Assembly (NCBI GenBank): GCA_046074525.1
Contig: JBJTOK010000033.1
Span: forward strand, 1-64,000
Direction: 5' to 3'
Origin: JAHEZL01 sp046074525
GTDB taxonomy: Bacteria; Bacteroidota; Bacteroidia; Flavobacteriales_C; GCA-002722245
Length of the DNA: 64,000 nt
Shown: in pieces, positions 16,552-25,972 of the stretch
Position numbering within the stretch: position 1 is the first letter of the stretch
How the letters are laid out: the number at the start of each line of letters is the position of its first letter
The notes under the pieces: model-generated
Told to the model about the DNA's origin: nothing
Seen by the model: the letters and a program-made list of their open reading frames with translations, nothing else
The model's database searches: none
Translations under genes and position numbers: made by a program

Positions 16552-16604
16552 AAAAACAATTGCTTCAACTGCCAAGTTGTTGCAATACAACAGGACCTTG
16601 TAAT

Positions 16605-19600
16605 ATGAAAAAGAACCTACTGCTTGTAATTGCATTCATGAGTATTTTCCATTTTGGACATTCACAATGTTCCACTGTTCCCATTAAAGAAGCTGTGCGC
16701 AATGGCGATTTCGAACAAGGCTATCTTCCGGGACCAGCAGCTAAAAACCACGTTTCCACTCCGGGAAGCAATCTTGATTTTTATTGCGATATGGACTTTC
16801 TCGGGAATTACCCCACAGCCCCTGCATCACATGATATTGCCGATCACTACGCTGTAATGCGCGCGGAAAATTTCTTTTTTGAAAGCACTAATTTTGTCAA
16901 CAACACCTACTGGGGTGTGGGCTATGGCGGCGACGCCAACTTTAAAGACCATACCACTGGAATCGTTCATGGTGGCCATGCCCTCGTGGTGGATCTGGCA
17001 TTTCGCACTACAAGTCCGAAAAGCGGCGGACTCCCTATCGCCTGGGAACAAACAGTAGATATCGCCCCCAACCAGAAATACTGGTTCTCCGCATGGATTG
17101 CCAACTACAGTGCTGCTCCCAGTGTTCCCATCATGCAAGTCACCATTATTCCTTATAACGCTTCCGACGGACTCGTTGATAACGCTGGGATCCAAACTCT
17201 ACCTATTACCGGCTCGCCGGCAGGTGTAATGCAGTGGACCAATATGTACTCTGCATGGACTCCCACCGGAGTTTACAACAAAGCAACCATCCGCTTTGAG
17301 TTTGTGAATATCGCCGGCGGATCAACCGGACTCGATGTGGCCATCGACGATATTTCTTTCATTAATACCTGTCAGAACGTAAACGGTCAAAATGCATACA
17401 CTGCCAACTTCCAACTGTCTGACACGGTGAATCTTTGCCGAAACAATGGCTCCATCACCCTTGACCCGAATGTTGTTGTAGGACAGCAAAACAACGCCAC
17501 TATTCACTGGTACAGCGGTGCAGGAAATCCGCAAATGGAAATCTCTACCGGTAACTGGTCGCAAGCAGTTACTTCAGCAGGATCTTATAGAGTATGTATT
17601 GACGATCCCGACAACAATTGCGCTGTTGTAGATAACGTCGTGGTGATCGACACTTTATCGATACCATTGGCCGACCTCGATTTATGTTCTCCTTCCTTTT
17701 ATACGCTGGATGCAGGGTTCAATATTCCGAATAGCGCCGTATCTGCCATTACATGGAATGGCCCGTCGGGAACAAGCAAGGTGCGCACTTACGATGTCAT
17801 CAATCCCGGAGCCCATACAGTAAATGTTGTGAGTGCCGCCGGACTCAATTGTAATTTCTCAGGAGCATTTAATGTCACATCCCCCCTCCCCAACACACAA
17901 AAGAACTTGCAATTCAGGGAGTGTGCCGACACTACATTGATCCTCACCATGGGTGATGGTAAAAACTACAACTGGTCGAAGAATCAGAATCTCACTCCTT
18001 TACTGGACACAGGAACAACCTACAATTTATTTATTCCCAACGGAACTTCAGGTGATCAAACCATTTGGTACCAAAGTGCGGAATACACCACACTTCCTAA
18101 TGGCGGACCGACCGGCGCTTCTATAACAGCCGGATACCCTGCTGCAGGAGCTCCTATGGCTTTCACCACCACCACAGCTACTAAACTCAATTCCTTCGTG
18201 ATAGCCACACCTTCATGGGCCAATGGTTGCGGTGATGCCTCTACTACGGTTTCCGTAACTTTTACAATCACAGGACCTGTCACCTTCACACACACCGTTC
18301 CGGCCGTTACCTGTAACGACGCACTGATCACCGTAACTCCGGTGGGCTGGGATCTTCCGGATGGATCTTACACACTGACCTCTTCTATTCCTTTAAGATT
18401 TTGTCCAGCCCTCGGCAGCAGAACCATTGGCGGCGGAATTGTGACCATCACCAATCCCGACAACACCAATAACAACACCTGGAACAGATTTGCCGATATG
18501 AGTTTCAGCGCGATTGTAGCCTGTGACCCCGCACCAATCAAGATCACCGCTTTGTGCTGTAACAAACCAGCCGACAATCCTAAAGTAGATCCATCAAGTG
18601 TACTCGATGTGTGTAAAGCAGCCGATGCCAAAGTGGTATTTTCACCTTTAACCATTGGCTATGATTATAAATTTATCGTAAGTCATGACAATGGTGCAAC
18701 TTATAAAGACACCCTTTCAGGAACAGTAGGAGCTAGTGGAACAGTAACGCTGCAGCCCGTTTCCGGCAGTGGGAAATACAAACTTATTTTTGCTACAGCA
18801 GGCAACATCAATAGCAACTGCGCCAAATTAGCCGACGATTCCGCTATTGCCGTTATTAAAAACTCTCCTTCAAAACCGGTAGTGACGCTTAATCCAAACA
18901 AGACTTTCTGCGTAGGGGAAGCACATACATTAACTGCTTCGAGTACAGTGACCAGCGGTGCTATAACCTACACATGGAGTCTCGACGCTTCAGGAAATGG
19001 CGCTACGAAAAACGGACTCACCACACTGGGTGCGCACTCTTATAAAGTAGTCGCCACGGCCAATGGCTGCTCCGATTCCACTACCACCAACACCAGTGTT
19101 ATTCCGCTGGAAACTGCTGATGTACTGGCTGCAGGACCGTTCTGCAGCGGTAATTCTCCTTACCAACTGCTATTGGCTGGCGGTTCAACATTAGGCGGAA
19201 CCTGGTCGGGCACAGGAGTGAATAACACAACGGGGATTTTTACTCCTTCAGGTTTATCAGGAACCTACAAAGTGCTGTACACTTCATCCAACACAGTTTG
19301 CGCTGGAAAAGACTCTATTGATATCGTTGTAAATCCATCTGCTTCTTTCAATATTAACTCCGTTAAGACAAGCTACTGTAAAAATGGAAGCTCCGATACT
19401 ATTGAGGTAAGCGCTACCGGCGGCACCTTTTGGACCAAAAGCGGGAAAGGAATTACCGACTCCACTAATGGCTATTACAATCCACAACTGGCCGATGCCG
19501 GAGTTGACACTATTTACTACGGTGTAGCCGGCGCCTGCGGCGATACCGCCCAATTGGCGATAACTGTTTATGATTCAACAACGGTGACTTTCATCCTGGC

Positions 19601-20810
19601 GGATGACGAAGTTTGCATCAACACCGCTGCCTTCCCTATTACCGTTGTATCACTTCCTAACGGGACTTTCTCAGGAAGTGGCGTAACCGCTGGTAATTTC
19701 ACTCCAGCTACAGCAGGAGTTGGCAAACACACCATTTTATACACCTATACAGATGGCAACAATTGCACATCTAAAATAAGCGACGATATTACAGTGGACG
19801 CCCTGCCAATAGTAACACTCACCTTGGACACCGCTTCAGGCTGCATTAACAAAACAGCTGTAACTTTATCCGGTGGCTCACCTGTGGGAGGAGTTTACTC
19901 TGGAACAGGCGTAATAGCAGAAAAATACAATCCTTCATCCACCACAGCAGGAGCACATACCGTAACTTACACTTACACTGATCCGTCAACAGGTTGCGTG
20001 AATAGCGCTACGGCCAACTTCACAGTAAATAATTTACCAGTGCTTGCTTTGGGAGACATTTCAACTTGTACTTCCATAACGCTAGATGCAACGGTAAATG
20101 CCACGATTACAGCACCTGCGACCTATTCATGGGACGTTGCTGCAGCAAGTGCTGTTTCAACAAAAACCATTTCCTCCACCGGTCCGCATACACTGCTAGT
20201 GACCGATGCTAATGGCTGTTCAACCGCAAAAGCATTCACCGTTACTGTGCATCCATCACCTTCCGTTTCTCTCGGCAGCGATACTACGGTTTGCTTTACC
20301 GGCAAGGAAGTTTGGAACGATACTATTGCCAATACTTATACTACCATATTGTGGTCGACAGGTGACAATGACAACACCGCAACACTTGCAAAACCCGACA
20401 GCGTGTGGGTTTTGGTGACCAACCAGTTCTCCTGTGAAGCTGCCGACACCATGTATGTTGGTGAACACTGCGATGCAATTGAACTATGCTTCCCCAACAT
20501 ATTCACTCCAAATTCAGATGGCTACAACGACGATTTCCGTCCGTGCGGCAACTTGAAAGAAGTGATTGAAAATGGCGGCAGCTATAATTTTTACAGTGAA
20601 AATATACTCTTCATGCACTTTGAGGTTTACGACAGGTGGGGCCTCAAGATGTTCCAGGAAGACCAACCTAAAGTTCCGGTATGGGACGGAAAATTCAATG
20701 GTAAACTTGCGGCTAATGGGACTTATTTCTGGATTGTAAGATATACAGATTCATCCAATAAGAATTATGAGCAATCGGGATATGTAACCTTACTGAAGGA
20801 AGAAGAATAG
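16605..20810 (+). CDS. Giant T9SS cargo protein with Ig-like repeats, type B sorting domain
   Basis: About 1401 residues from the ATG at 16605, chosen over an upstream ATG at 16560 because it begins a signal peptide (MKKNLLLVIAFMSIFHFGHSQ). The N-terminal part (about 30-250) has NGDFEQGYLP and a jelly-roll-like pattern (ALVVDLAF ... WEQTVDIAPNQKYWFSAWI ... DVAIDDISFINTC), resembling galactose-binding-like carbohydrate modules. The rest is built of Ig/PKD-like units, several with the repeat WSGTGVNNTTGIFTP / FSGSGVTAGNFTP / YSGTGVIAEKYNP, all in about residues 850-1130. The end (CFPNIFTPNSDGYNDDF ... FEVYDRWGLKMF ... VWDGKFNGK ... GTYFWIVRYTD) is the gliding-motility type B T9SS domain. Likely an exported surface adhesin, related in architecture to the gene at 3240 but without RCC1 repeats. 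Confidence 0.93.
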   Translation: MKKNLLLVIAFMSIFHFGHSQCSTVPIKEAVRNGDFEQGYLPGPAAKNHVSTPGSNLDFYCDMDFLGNYPTAPASHDIADHYAVMRAENFFFESTNFVNNTYWGVGYGGDANFKDHTTGIVHGGHALVVDLAFRTTSPKSGGLPIAWEQTVDIAPNQKYWFSAWIANYSAAPSVPIMQVTIIPYNASDGLVDNAGIQTLPITGSPAGVMQWTNMYSAWTPTGVYNKATIRFEFVNIAGGSTGLDVAIDDISFINTCQNVNGQNAYTANFQLSDTVNLCRNNGSITLDPNVVVGQQNNATIHWYSGAGNPQMEISTGNWSQAVTSAGSYRVCIDDPDNNCAVVDNVVVIDTLSIPLADLDLCSPSFYTLDAGFNIPNSAVSAITWNGPSGTSKVRTYDVINPGAHTVNVVSAAGLNCNFSGAFNVTSPLPNTQKNLQFRECADTTLILTMGDGKNYNWSKNQNLTPLLDTGTTYNLFIPNGTSGDQTIWYQSAEYTTLPNGGPTGASITAGYPAAGAPMAFTTTTATKLNSFVIATPSWANGCGDASTTVSVTFTITGPVTFTHTVPAVTCNDALITVTPVGWDLPDGSYTLTSSIPLRFCPALGSRTIGGGIVTITNPDNTNNNTWNRFADMSFSAIVACDPAPIKITALCCNKPADNPKVDPSSVLDVCKAADAKVVFSPLTIGYDYKFIVSHDNGATYKDTLSGTVGASGTVTLQPVSGSGKYKLIFATAGNINSNCAKLADDSAIAVIKNSPSKPVVTLNPNKTFCVGEAHTLTASSTVTSGAITYTWSLDASGNGATKNGLTTLGAHSYKVVATANGCSDSTTTNTSVIPLETADVLAAGPFCSGNSPYQLLLAGGSTLGGTWSGTGVNNTTGIFTPSGLSGTYKVLYTSSNTVCAGKDSIDIVVNPSASFNINSVKTSYCKNGSSDTIEVSATGGTFWTKSGKGITDSTNGYYNPQLADAGVDTIYYGVAGACGDTAQLAITVYDSTTVTFILADDEVCINTAAFPITVVSLPNGTFSGSGVTAGNFTPATAGVGKHTILYTYTDGNNCTSKISDDITVDALPIVTLTLDTASGCINKTAVTLSGGSPVGGVYSGTGVIAEKYNPSSTTAGAHTVTYTYTDPSTGCVNSATANFTVNNLPVLALGDISTCTSITLDATVNATITAPATYSWDVAAASAVSTKTISSTGPHTLLVTDANGCSTAKAFTVTVHPSPSVSLGSDTTVCFTGKEVWNDTIANTYTTILWSTGDNDNTATLAKPDSVWVLVTNQFSCEAADTMYVGEHCDAIELCFPNIFTPNSDGYNDDFRPCGNLKEVIENGGSYNFYSENILFMHFEVYDRWGLKMFQEDQPKVPVWDGKFNGKLAANGTYFWIVRYTDSSNKNYEQSGYVTLLKEEE

Positions 20811-20872
20811 CATCAGTGAGGGAGTAATTCTTGAGCGCATTAGACCGGAAACGATTTAATAAAAAAAGGGTG

Positions 20873-21757
20873 TTATTTTGCTACAACTACCCAAAGCGAC
20901 TTCGGTTGAATCGTCACTTCAAACTCATTAGGTAAGCTAATTGGCTCTCCATCAATATGAGCTATCGCGCCCTCCGTTTTAACCGAAATGTTTTTCACCC
21001 GCCAGGAACGGAAATATTTATCGTTTTTTAGTGTGCCGGCAAACAATTTATAGGCGTAAAAGGGCAGAATATAAAAAGGAATCTTTTTGATGCTTACCAC
21101 TTCAAAATGACCATCATCAATCACCGAATCCGGGGAGATAACCGTGCCATTCCCATACTGGGAAGAGTTCAAAAATGAAAACACAAAAGACTCTGAACCA
21201 GTATTTTCATCATGATTTTTTAAAGAAATTGTTTTAGGAGAGTACGAATAATATTTTTTTAGAAAGACTTTGATATAAGAAACAAAGCCGCGGCGCTTCA
21301 ACTTAGCAAACTCGTGGGCTATAAGAGCATCGAAACCGAGTCCGGCTGCCCCCACAAAAAAGTGCCCCGATATAGTGCAGGTATCTATACAAAACTCCCT
21401 GGAATCATTCAACAACAGCAAAGCCTTATCAACATTACAAGGAATGCCCAAATGGCGAGCCAATCCATTTCCCGAACCAGTGGGTATTATAGCCATTGCG
21501 GTGCGCGAACCAAGCAAACCTTTCGCCACTTCGTTTACCGAACCATCACCACCCACCGCCACAACAATATCCACTCCTGAAACACTTGCCTCCCCAGCAA
21601 TCTCCACTGCATGACCAGCTCGCTCAGTAAACCTAAAGCTTACATTAAAAATATCCTTACTAAGTAGCTGGTTTACTTTTTCTTGAATATACCTTTGCTT
21701 CCCAGTTCCAGAGATAGGATTAACGATAAAAAGGATATTTTTTTTCTTAACTTCCAC
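20873..21757 (-). CDS. Diacylglycerol/lipid kinase family protein (YegS/DgkB-like)
   Basis: This gene encodes 294 residues. The catalytic domain opens with LFIVNPISGTGK (ATP-phosphate binding), has VDIVVAVGGDGSVNEVAKGL near residues 60-80 (the GGDG nucleotide loop) and IIPTGSGNGLARHLGIP (about 92-108). The C-terminal half (VISPDSVIDDGHFEVV ... IAHIDGEPISLPNEFEVTI) is the all-beta domain of this family. These soluble enzymes phosphorylate diacylglycerol or other lipids; the substrate is not readable. It starts 1 base after the bshA stop and is the last gene of the leftward operon from dapF. Confidence 0.9.
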   Translation of the reverse strand: MEVKKKNILFIVNPISGTGKQRYIQEKVNQLLSKDIFNVSFRFTERAGHAVEIAGEASVSGVDIVVAVGGDGSVNEVAKGLLGSRTAMAIIPTGSGNGLARHLGIPCNVDKALLLLNDSREFCIDTCTISGHFFVGAAGLGFDALIAHEFAKLKRRGFVSYIKVFLKKYYSYSPKTISLKNHDENTGSESFVFSFLNSSQYGNGTVISPDSVIDDGHFEVVSIKKIPFYILPFYAYKLFAGTLKNDKYFRSWRVKNISVKTEGAIAHIDGEPISLPNEFEVTIQPKSLWVVVAK

Positions 21758-21758
21758 T

Positions 21759-22883
21759 CTATTTACTCAACAATGAGCGATAAAGATCTAAATATTTAGG
21801 CAGCACATTTTCAAGAGAAAATTCAACAGAACGTTTCCTTGCATTTGCGCTCATTTCTTTCAAAAGGTTTTCATCCAATAAAATCTGAATAGCAAAATCA
21901 GCCATCGCCTCCACATCCCCCACATCAGCCAGGAAGCCTGTTGCCCCATGAATATTCACCTCAGGAATGCCCCCGGTATTAGAGGAAACGACAGGAGTAC
22001 CTGCCGCCATAGATTCCAGTGCCGCTAAACCGAAACTCTCATGTTCACTCGGAAGCAAAAACAAGTCGGCAACACACAATACCTCCTCCACATTTTTGAG
22101 CTTGCCCACCACCTTCACATCGTTATGAACTCCAAGCTGCCTGCTCAGCTGTTCGGCAGCATAACGCTCGGGGCCGTCTCCCACCAAAATCAACTTCGAC
22201 TTCACCTTTGATCTTACCTTCTGGAAAATCTTTATTACATCATCCACCCTCTTTACTTTGCGAAAGTTGGAAATATGAATCAGGATTTTCTCATCAGGAG
22301 CCGCAAAATTCGAACGCGTGCAACCTGAAGAAGAAACCTTATATTTTTCAAGATTCACAAAATTCGGAATCACTGTGATCGCCTTTTTCGTTTTGAAATG
22401 CTTGTAGGTATCCTGCTTTAAACTATCCGAAACAGCTGTCACCGCATCAGAATTTGTAATGGAAAAGCTGATCACAGGTTCAAAAGAAGGATCTTTCCCC
22501 ACCAAAGTGATATCAGTACCATGTAAAGTCGTGATGACAGGAAGATGAATACCCTCTTCCTTCAAAATCTGCTTAGCCATATAAGCGGCAGAAGCATGAG
22601 GAATAGCGTAATGCACATGCAGAAGATCCAAACCCTCATGCTTAGCCACATCCACCATTTTACTAGTCAAAACCACCTCATAAGGCTCATATTGGAATAA
22701 TGCATACTCGGAAACCAAGACCTCATGGAAGAAAATATTACTATTGAATTCATCCAGGCGCACAGGCTGACTATACGTGATAAAATGAATGATATGTCCC
22801 TGTGCCGCTAAAGCCTTCCCTAACTCTGTCGCCACCACTCCACTACCACCATAGGTAGGATAACAAACTATGCCTATTTTCAT
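21759..22883 (-). CDS. bshA: N-acetyl-alpha-D-glucosaminyl L-malate synthase
   Basis: This gene encodes 374 residues, the family's usual size. BshA is a GT4 enzyme that joins UDP-GlcNAc and L-malate in the first step of bacillithiol synthesis. The N-terminus MKIGIVCYPTYGGSGVVATELG and the blocks HVHYAIPHASAAYMAKQIL, TTLHGTDITLVG and FSITNSDAVTAVSDSLKQDT are close to characterised BshA proteins and separate it from general GT4 enzymes. The donor-binding ESFGLAALESMAAGTPVV lies near residue 283. bshB and bshC are not in the window. It sits inside a leftward gene run (mltG upstream by 81 bases, lipid kinase downstream by 1). Confidence 0.94.
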   Translation of the reverse strand: MKIGIVCYPTYGGSGVVATELGKALAAQGHIIHFITYSQPVRLDEFNSNIFFHEVLVSEYALFQYEPYEVVLTSKMVDVAKHEGLDLLHVHYAIPHASAAYMAKQILKEEGIHLPVITTLHGTDITLVGKDPSFEPVISFSITNSDAVTAVSDSLKQDTYKHFKTKKAITVIPNFVNLEKYKVSSSGCTRSNFAAPDEKILIHISNFRKVKRVDDVIKIFQKVRSKVKSKLILVGDGPERYAAEQLSRQLGVHNDVKVVGKLKNVEEVLCVADLFLLPSEHESFGLAALESMAAGTPVVSSNTGGIPEVNIHGATGFLADVGDVEAMADFAIQILLDENLLKEMSANARKRSVEFSLENVLPKYLDLYRSLLSK

Positions 22884-22964
22884 CTGTAGATTACTTTATT
22901 TCCAAAATCAAACAGAACATTCATTATCAATAGATTTTTCTCTTTGGGATAATGAACATCTCAT

Positions 22965-23990
22965 TTATTTAATTCCTTGTTGATTTAATTTATCTGTATA
23001 CATCTTCGCATTTCGGAGATGCTCAGAGTATGAACAAGCAAAATTATGCCTGTAGCTTCCATCACCTGATGCACACATATAGAAATAATCATGATCAGCC
23101 GCATTCAGCACAGCATCAATAGCATCCTGTCTGGCGAGATAAATCGGCCCTGGAGGCAAACCCCTATTGCGATATGTATTGTATGGAGAATTGATTTCCA
23201 AATGAGTTCTGTACACCCTGTTCATGGAAAAATTGCCATGTGCATACACTACGGTAGGATCCGACTGGAGAGGCATTCCTGTTTTCAAACGATTGAGATA
23301 CAAACCAGCAATCACCGGCCATTCCGAAGTCACTTTACTCTGCTCAGCCTGCACAATGGAAGCCAGGATCACCACTTCCGACTGCGATAAATTCAGCTTT
23401 TTAGCCTTAGCCTTGCGCGCATCAGTCCAGAATTTCTTGAATTCCTTTGCCATTTTCGAAATAAACTGATCAGCACTTGTATTCCAATACATCTGGTATT
23501 TGTTGGGCAGGAAAAGAACAAGGGCATTCTCAGAGTTCAGGCCATATTTCGACATATACCGGTCACTATTCAACAACTCCAGAATACTGTCTTTACTAGC
23601 CTCTATCTGAGAAGACACACGATCAGCCAGTTCGCTTTTTGTGCGGATGGAATGGAAATCCACATTCACTATATCGATCTGAGCCGAACGAAAATAATTA
23701 ATGAGTTGATTATAAGTCATTCCAGCCTTAATAGTATAGCGCCCTTCATGAATATGCGATGGTAACTTCTTGAACTCAGCCATTTTGCGAAACCAAAACA
23801 TATCCTCCACCAACTTACTATCCTCAAGATCCTTCAAAAGCTCCTCATAGCCATCGCCTTTACGGATGTAAACCTTTACCTCATCGCCCCCCACATTTAT
23901 CTTCTGGTTAATCACACCGAACCACAAAAACAAACCTGCTCCTGCAACAATGACAACCAGAATCAACAATACCTTAAATAACTTCTTCAT
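22965..23990 (-). CDS. mltG: Endolytic murein transglycosylase MltG
   Basis: This gene encodes 341 residues. An N-terminal membrane anchor (MKKLFKVLLILVVIVAGAGLFLWFG) is followed by a LysM-like region and the YceG/MltG domain. The catalytic Glu is the second acidic position of SIVQAEQSKVTSEWPVIAGL (about residue 215), aligning with the SIVEKE block of E. coli MltG; the first Glu of that block is Gln here. PLQSDPTVVYA and NSPYNTYRNRGLPPGPI follow as usual. MltG cuts nascent glycan strands and is thought to act as a terminase for peptidoglycan synthesis. Its start codon lies 1 base after the GNAT stop, so the two are co-translated. Confidence 0.94.
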   Translation of the reverse strand: MKKLFKVLLILVVIVAGAGLFLWFGVINQKINVGGDEVKVYIRKGDGYEELLKDLEDSKLVEDMFWFRKMAEFKKLPSHIHEGRYTIKAGMTYNQLINYFRSAQIDIVNVDFHSIRTKSELADRVSSQIEASKDSILELLNSDRYMSKYGLNSENALVLFLPNKYQMYWNTSADQFISKMAKEFKKFWTDARKAKAKKLNLSQSEVVILASIVQAEQSKVTSEWPVIAGLYLNRLKTGMPLQSDPTVVYAHGNFSMNRVYRTHLEINSPYNTYRNRGLPPGPIYLARQDAIDAVLNAADHDYFYMCASGDGSYRHNFACSYSEHLRNAKMYTDKLNQQGIK

Positions 23991-23991
23991 A

Positions 23992-24531
23992 TTAAAAATT
24001 CAGTTCAAATTTGGGATTCATCAATTGATAACTCAGCTCATCCTTCCATCCCTGAGAAGTTTTGAGCCAGGCTTTTTTGCTGCCTATAAGCTGGAAGCCG
24101 GCTTTTTCAAACAAATGAATACTCGCCTGATTATCGTGAGTAATATTACAATACAACTGCTTCAGCTGAAGATGCTGAAAGCTATAATTAATCAGTATCT
24201 TCAAAGCTTCAGAACCATATCCTTTCCCGTGTTCCCTGTCATCAGCAATCAATATACCCACACCTGCACGCAGATGAAAAGGATCAAACTCAAATAGATC
24301 AATGAGTCCGATAGGCTTGCTTTCCTCCGTAGTTTGAATCACCATACGCAGCTGCTTGGCCTCATAAATATCGAGGTGCGCATTTTCGAGGTATTTACTG
24401 AGAATGTTTTTTGAAAATGGAACAAGCGTATTGCTGAGCACCCAATATTTAGTGTTATTCTCCCAGTTGAAGAGAATATTCAGATCGCGAGGTTCAATGG
24501 CCCTTAAAGTTATTTTATCCGATTTCAGCAT
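23992..24531 (-). CDS. GNAT family N-acetyltransferase (RimJ/RimL-type)
   Basis: This gene encodes 179 residues of one GNAT domain. Motif A, which binds acetyl-CoA, is seen as ILIADDREHGKGYGSEALKILINYSF (GKGYGSE as the pyrophosphate loop, about residues 95-120). YCNITHDNQASIHLFEKAGFQLIG near 130-153 matches motif B of the RimJ/RimL/SpeG branch. The N-terminus LRAIEPRDLNILFNWENN fits the same branch. The substrate could be a protein N-terminus, an amino sugar or a polyamine. It overlaps the stop of the upstream gene by one base (ATGA) and abuts mltG. Confidence 0.88.
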   Translation of the reverse strand: MLKSDKITLRAIEPRDLNILFNWENNTKYWVLSNTLVPFSKNILSKYLENAHLDIYEAKQLRMVIQTTEESKPIGLIDLFEFDPFHLRAGVGILIADDREHGKGYGSEALKILINYSFQHLQLKQLYCNITHDNQASIHLFEKAGFQLIGSKKAWLKTSQGWKDELSYQLMNPKFELNF

Positions 24532-25085
24532 CAGGCTCTTTTCAGTTCATAGGAAGAATAAATACATTCATTCACTTCAAATACCGAATACTTATCCATC
24601 AGCAAAACCCCTTCTGTAAGATCTTTCTCCAGATGAAGATGGTAAATTTCCTCCACCAGCTCCTGATCCGACAACTTTGGCAGCAAATCAAAAATCAACT
24701 GCACATCATTGGTATTGGTTGAATACACTTCATTGCAAAAATCCTTAATAGGCGTAAGACAGGTTGCAACACCAATATCCACCCGAGGATAAGAAGAAGT
24801 GATACATCGTATTTTTTCCAGCAAATCATTGGGAGTCACCAACAACGGAAGCTTTAGCTTCACAAACAAAGTCTTCACTTTTTTAGCCTTCAGGAAACGA
24901 AGTGTTTGCTCAATATAACCATCAAGAGACGGACCTTTCGTGCTCAGAGAAAAAACCTTACCGTTAATGCTCAGTACCAAATGCGGAGGAACAGTTGTAG
25001 CATTGACAATATGAAGATAAATCCCGAAGCTGAGCAGCTCGGGATTCATCAACGGCTTAATATTGTCAATCTTAAATTTCGACAT
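24531..25085 (-). CDS. Conserved-looking protein of unknown function between dapF and a GNAT gene
   Basis: About 184 residues from the ATG at 25085, which lies inside the 3' end of dapF (14-base overlap); a longer frame begins at 25106. I do not recognise the family. The protein has no signal peptide or membrane segment and reads as an alpha/beta protein: VPPHLVLSINGKVFSLSTKG, then LRFLKAKKVKTLFVKLKLPLLV, SSYPRVDIGVATCLTP and a long helical C-terminal part with LPKLSDQELVEEIYHLHLEK. Tight overlaps on both sides show translational coupling with dapF and the GNAT gene, so a role tied to them in time or place is likely, but no function can be named. Confidence 0.8.
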   Translation of the reverse strand: MSKFKIDNIKPLMNPELLSFGIYLHIVNATTVPPHLVLSINGKVFSLSTKGPSLDGYIEQTLRFLKAKKVKTLFVKLKLPLLVTPNDLLEKIRCITSSYPRVDIGVATCLTPIKDFCNEVYSTNTNDVQLIFDLLPKLSDQELVEEIYHLHLEKDLTEGVLLMDKYSVFEVNECIYSSYELKRA

Positions 25086-25869
25086 CAATCTCTCCTTTAA
25101 ACACAAATTTGGCTGGGCCTTCCAGACAAACCCCGGTATAAACCTGAGCTTCTTTTTTGAAACGCACTCTCAAATCGCCACCCATTGCCTTTACTGCAAA
25201 AGCATCTTGAGCGATTCTTCCCGAATGATGCGCCGCAAGCACTGCCGCAGTCACGCCTGTTCCACAAGCCAAAGTTTCCCCTTCCACCCCTCTTTCATAT
25301 GTACGAATATGCAGAAATCCATCAAGAATCTCCACAAAATTCACATTGGTCCCTACCGCCTTAAAGCGATCGGAATATCTTATTTTCTGAGCCTCTTGAA
25401 CAACAGGATAGTTATATAAATCGCTAACGAATTTCACATAGTGCGGTGAACCTGTATTTAAATATAAATAATCAGACCCCACTTCAATGTTCGCGACATC
25501 AATCATTCCTAGTTTTACCCAGTAAGTATCGTTTTGCAACTCCAGCTCAGCATCGTGATCACCATCAATGGCAAGGAAAAGATATCTTTCTTTTTTCAAA
25601 CCAATCAAATCCGCAAAAGCCGTGATACAACGTCCGCCATTCCCACACATTGAACTCTCATTCCCATCTGAATTATAATAAATCATCTGAAAATCGTAGC
25701 CCTTCCTGTTTCTTAGCAGCATCAAGCCATCAGCACCAATACCGAAACGACGGTCACATAAAAATTTCACCAACGCATTGTTATGAATATCAAAGGTTTC
25801 GGCACGATCATCAATTAAAATGAAGTCGTTACCAGCACCTTGCAGCTTATAGAATTTCAATTGTGTCAT
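25072..25869 (-). CDS. dapF: Diaminopimelate epimerase
   Basis: This gene encodes 265 residues. DapF interconverts LL- and meso-diaminopimelate for lysine and peptidoglycan synthesis using two cysteines without cofactor. Both are visible: NSDGNESSMCGNGGRC (Cys near residue 75) and ETLACGTGVTAA (Cys near 200-205). The N-terminus FYKLQGAGNDFILIDDR is typical. It is the first gene of a leftward run dapF - unknown - GNAT - mltG - bshA - lipid kinase, and diverges from the HtrA protease gene with about 100 bases between the starts. Confidence 0.96.
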   Translation of the reverse strand: MTQLKFYKLQGAGNDFILIDDRAETFDIHNNALVKFLCDRRFGIGADGLMLLRNRKGYDFQMIYYNSDGNESSMCGNGGRCITAFADLIGLKKERYLFLAIDGDHDAELELQNDTYWVKLGMIDVANIEVGSDYLYLNTGSPHYVKFVSDLYNYPVVQEAQKIRYSDRFKAVGTNVNFVEILDGFLHIRTYERGVEGETLACGTGVTAAVLAAHHSGRIAQDAFAVKAMGGDLRVRFKKEAQVYTGVCLEGPAKFVFKGEIDVEI

Positions 25870-25943
25870 CCCTCGTAGAAATCAGTATCCCAAAGTTAAA
25901 ACATTTTAACACACGAGGTATATGCAAAAAACAAGTCGAACGT

Positions 25944-25951
25944 TATTTTTG
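25944..25951 (+). promoter_or_regulatory. Possible -7 element for the HtrA gene
   Basis: TATTTTTG matches TAnnTTTG, with the HtrA start 22 bases downstream. No convincing TTTG box is seen at the usual distance upstream. Confidence 0.35.
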
Positions 25952-25972
25952 TACTTATTAAAATTTACCATC

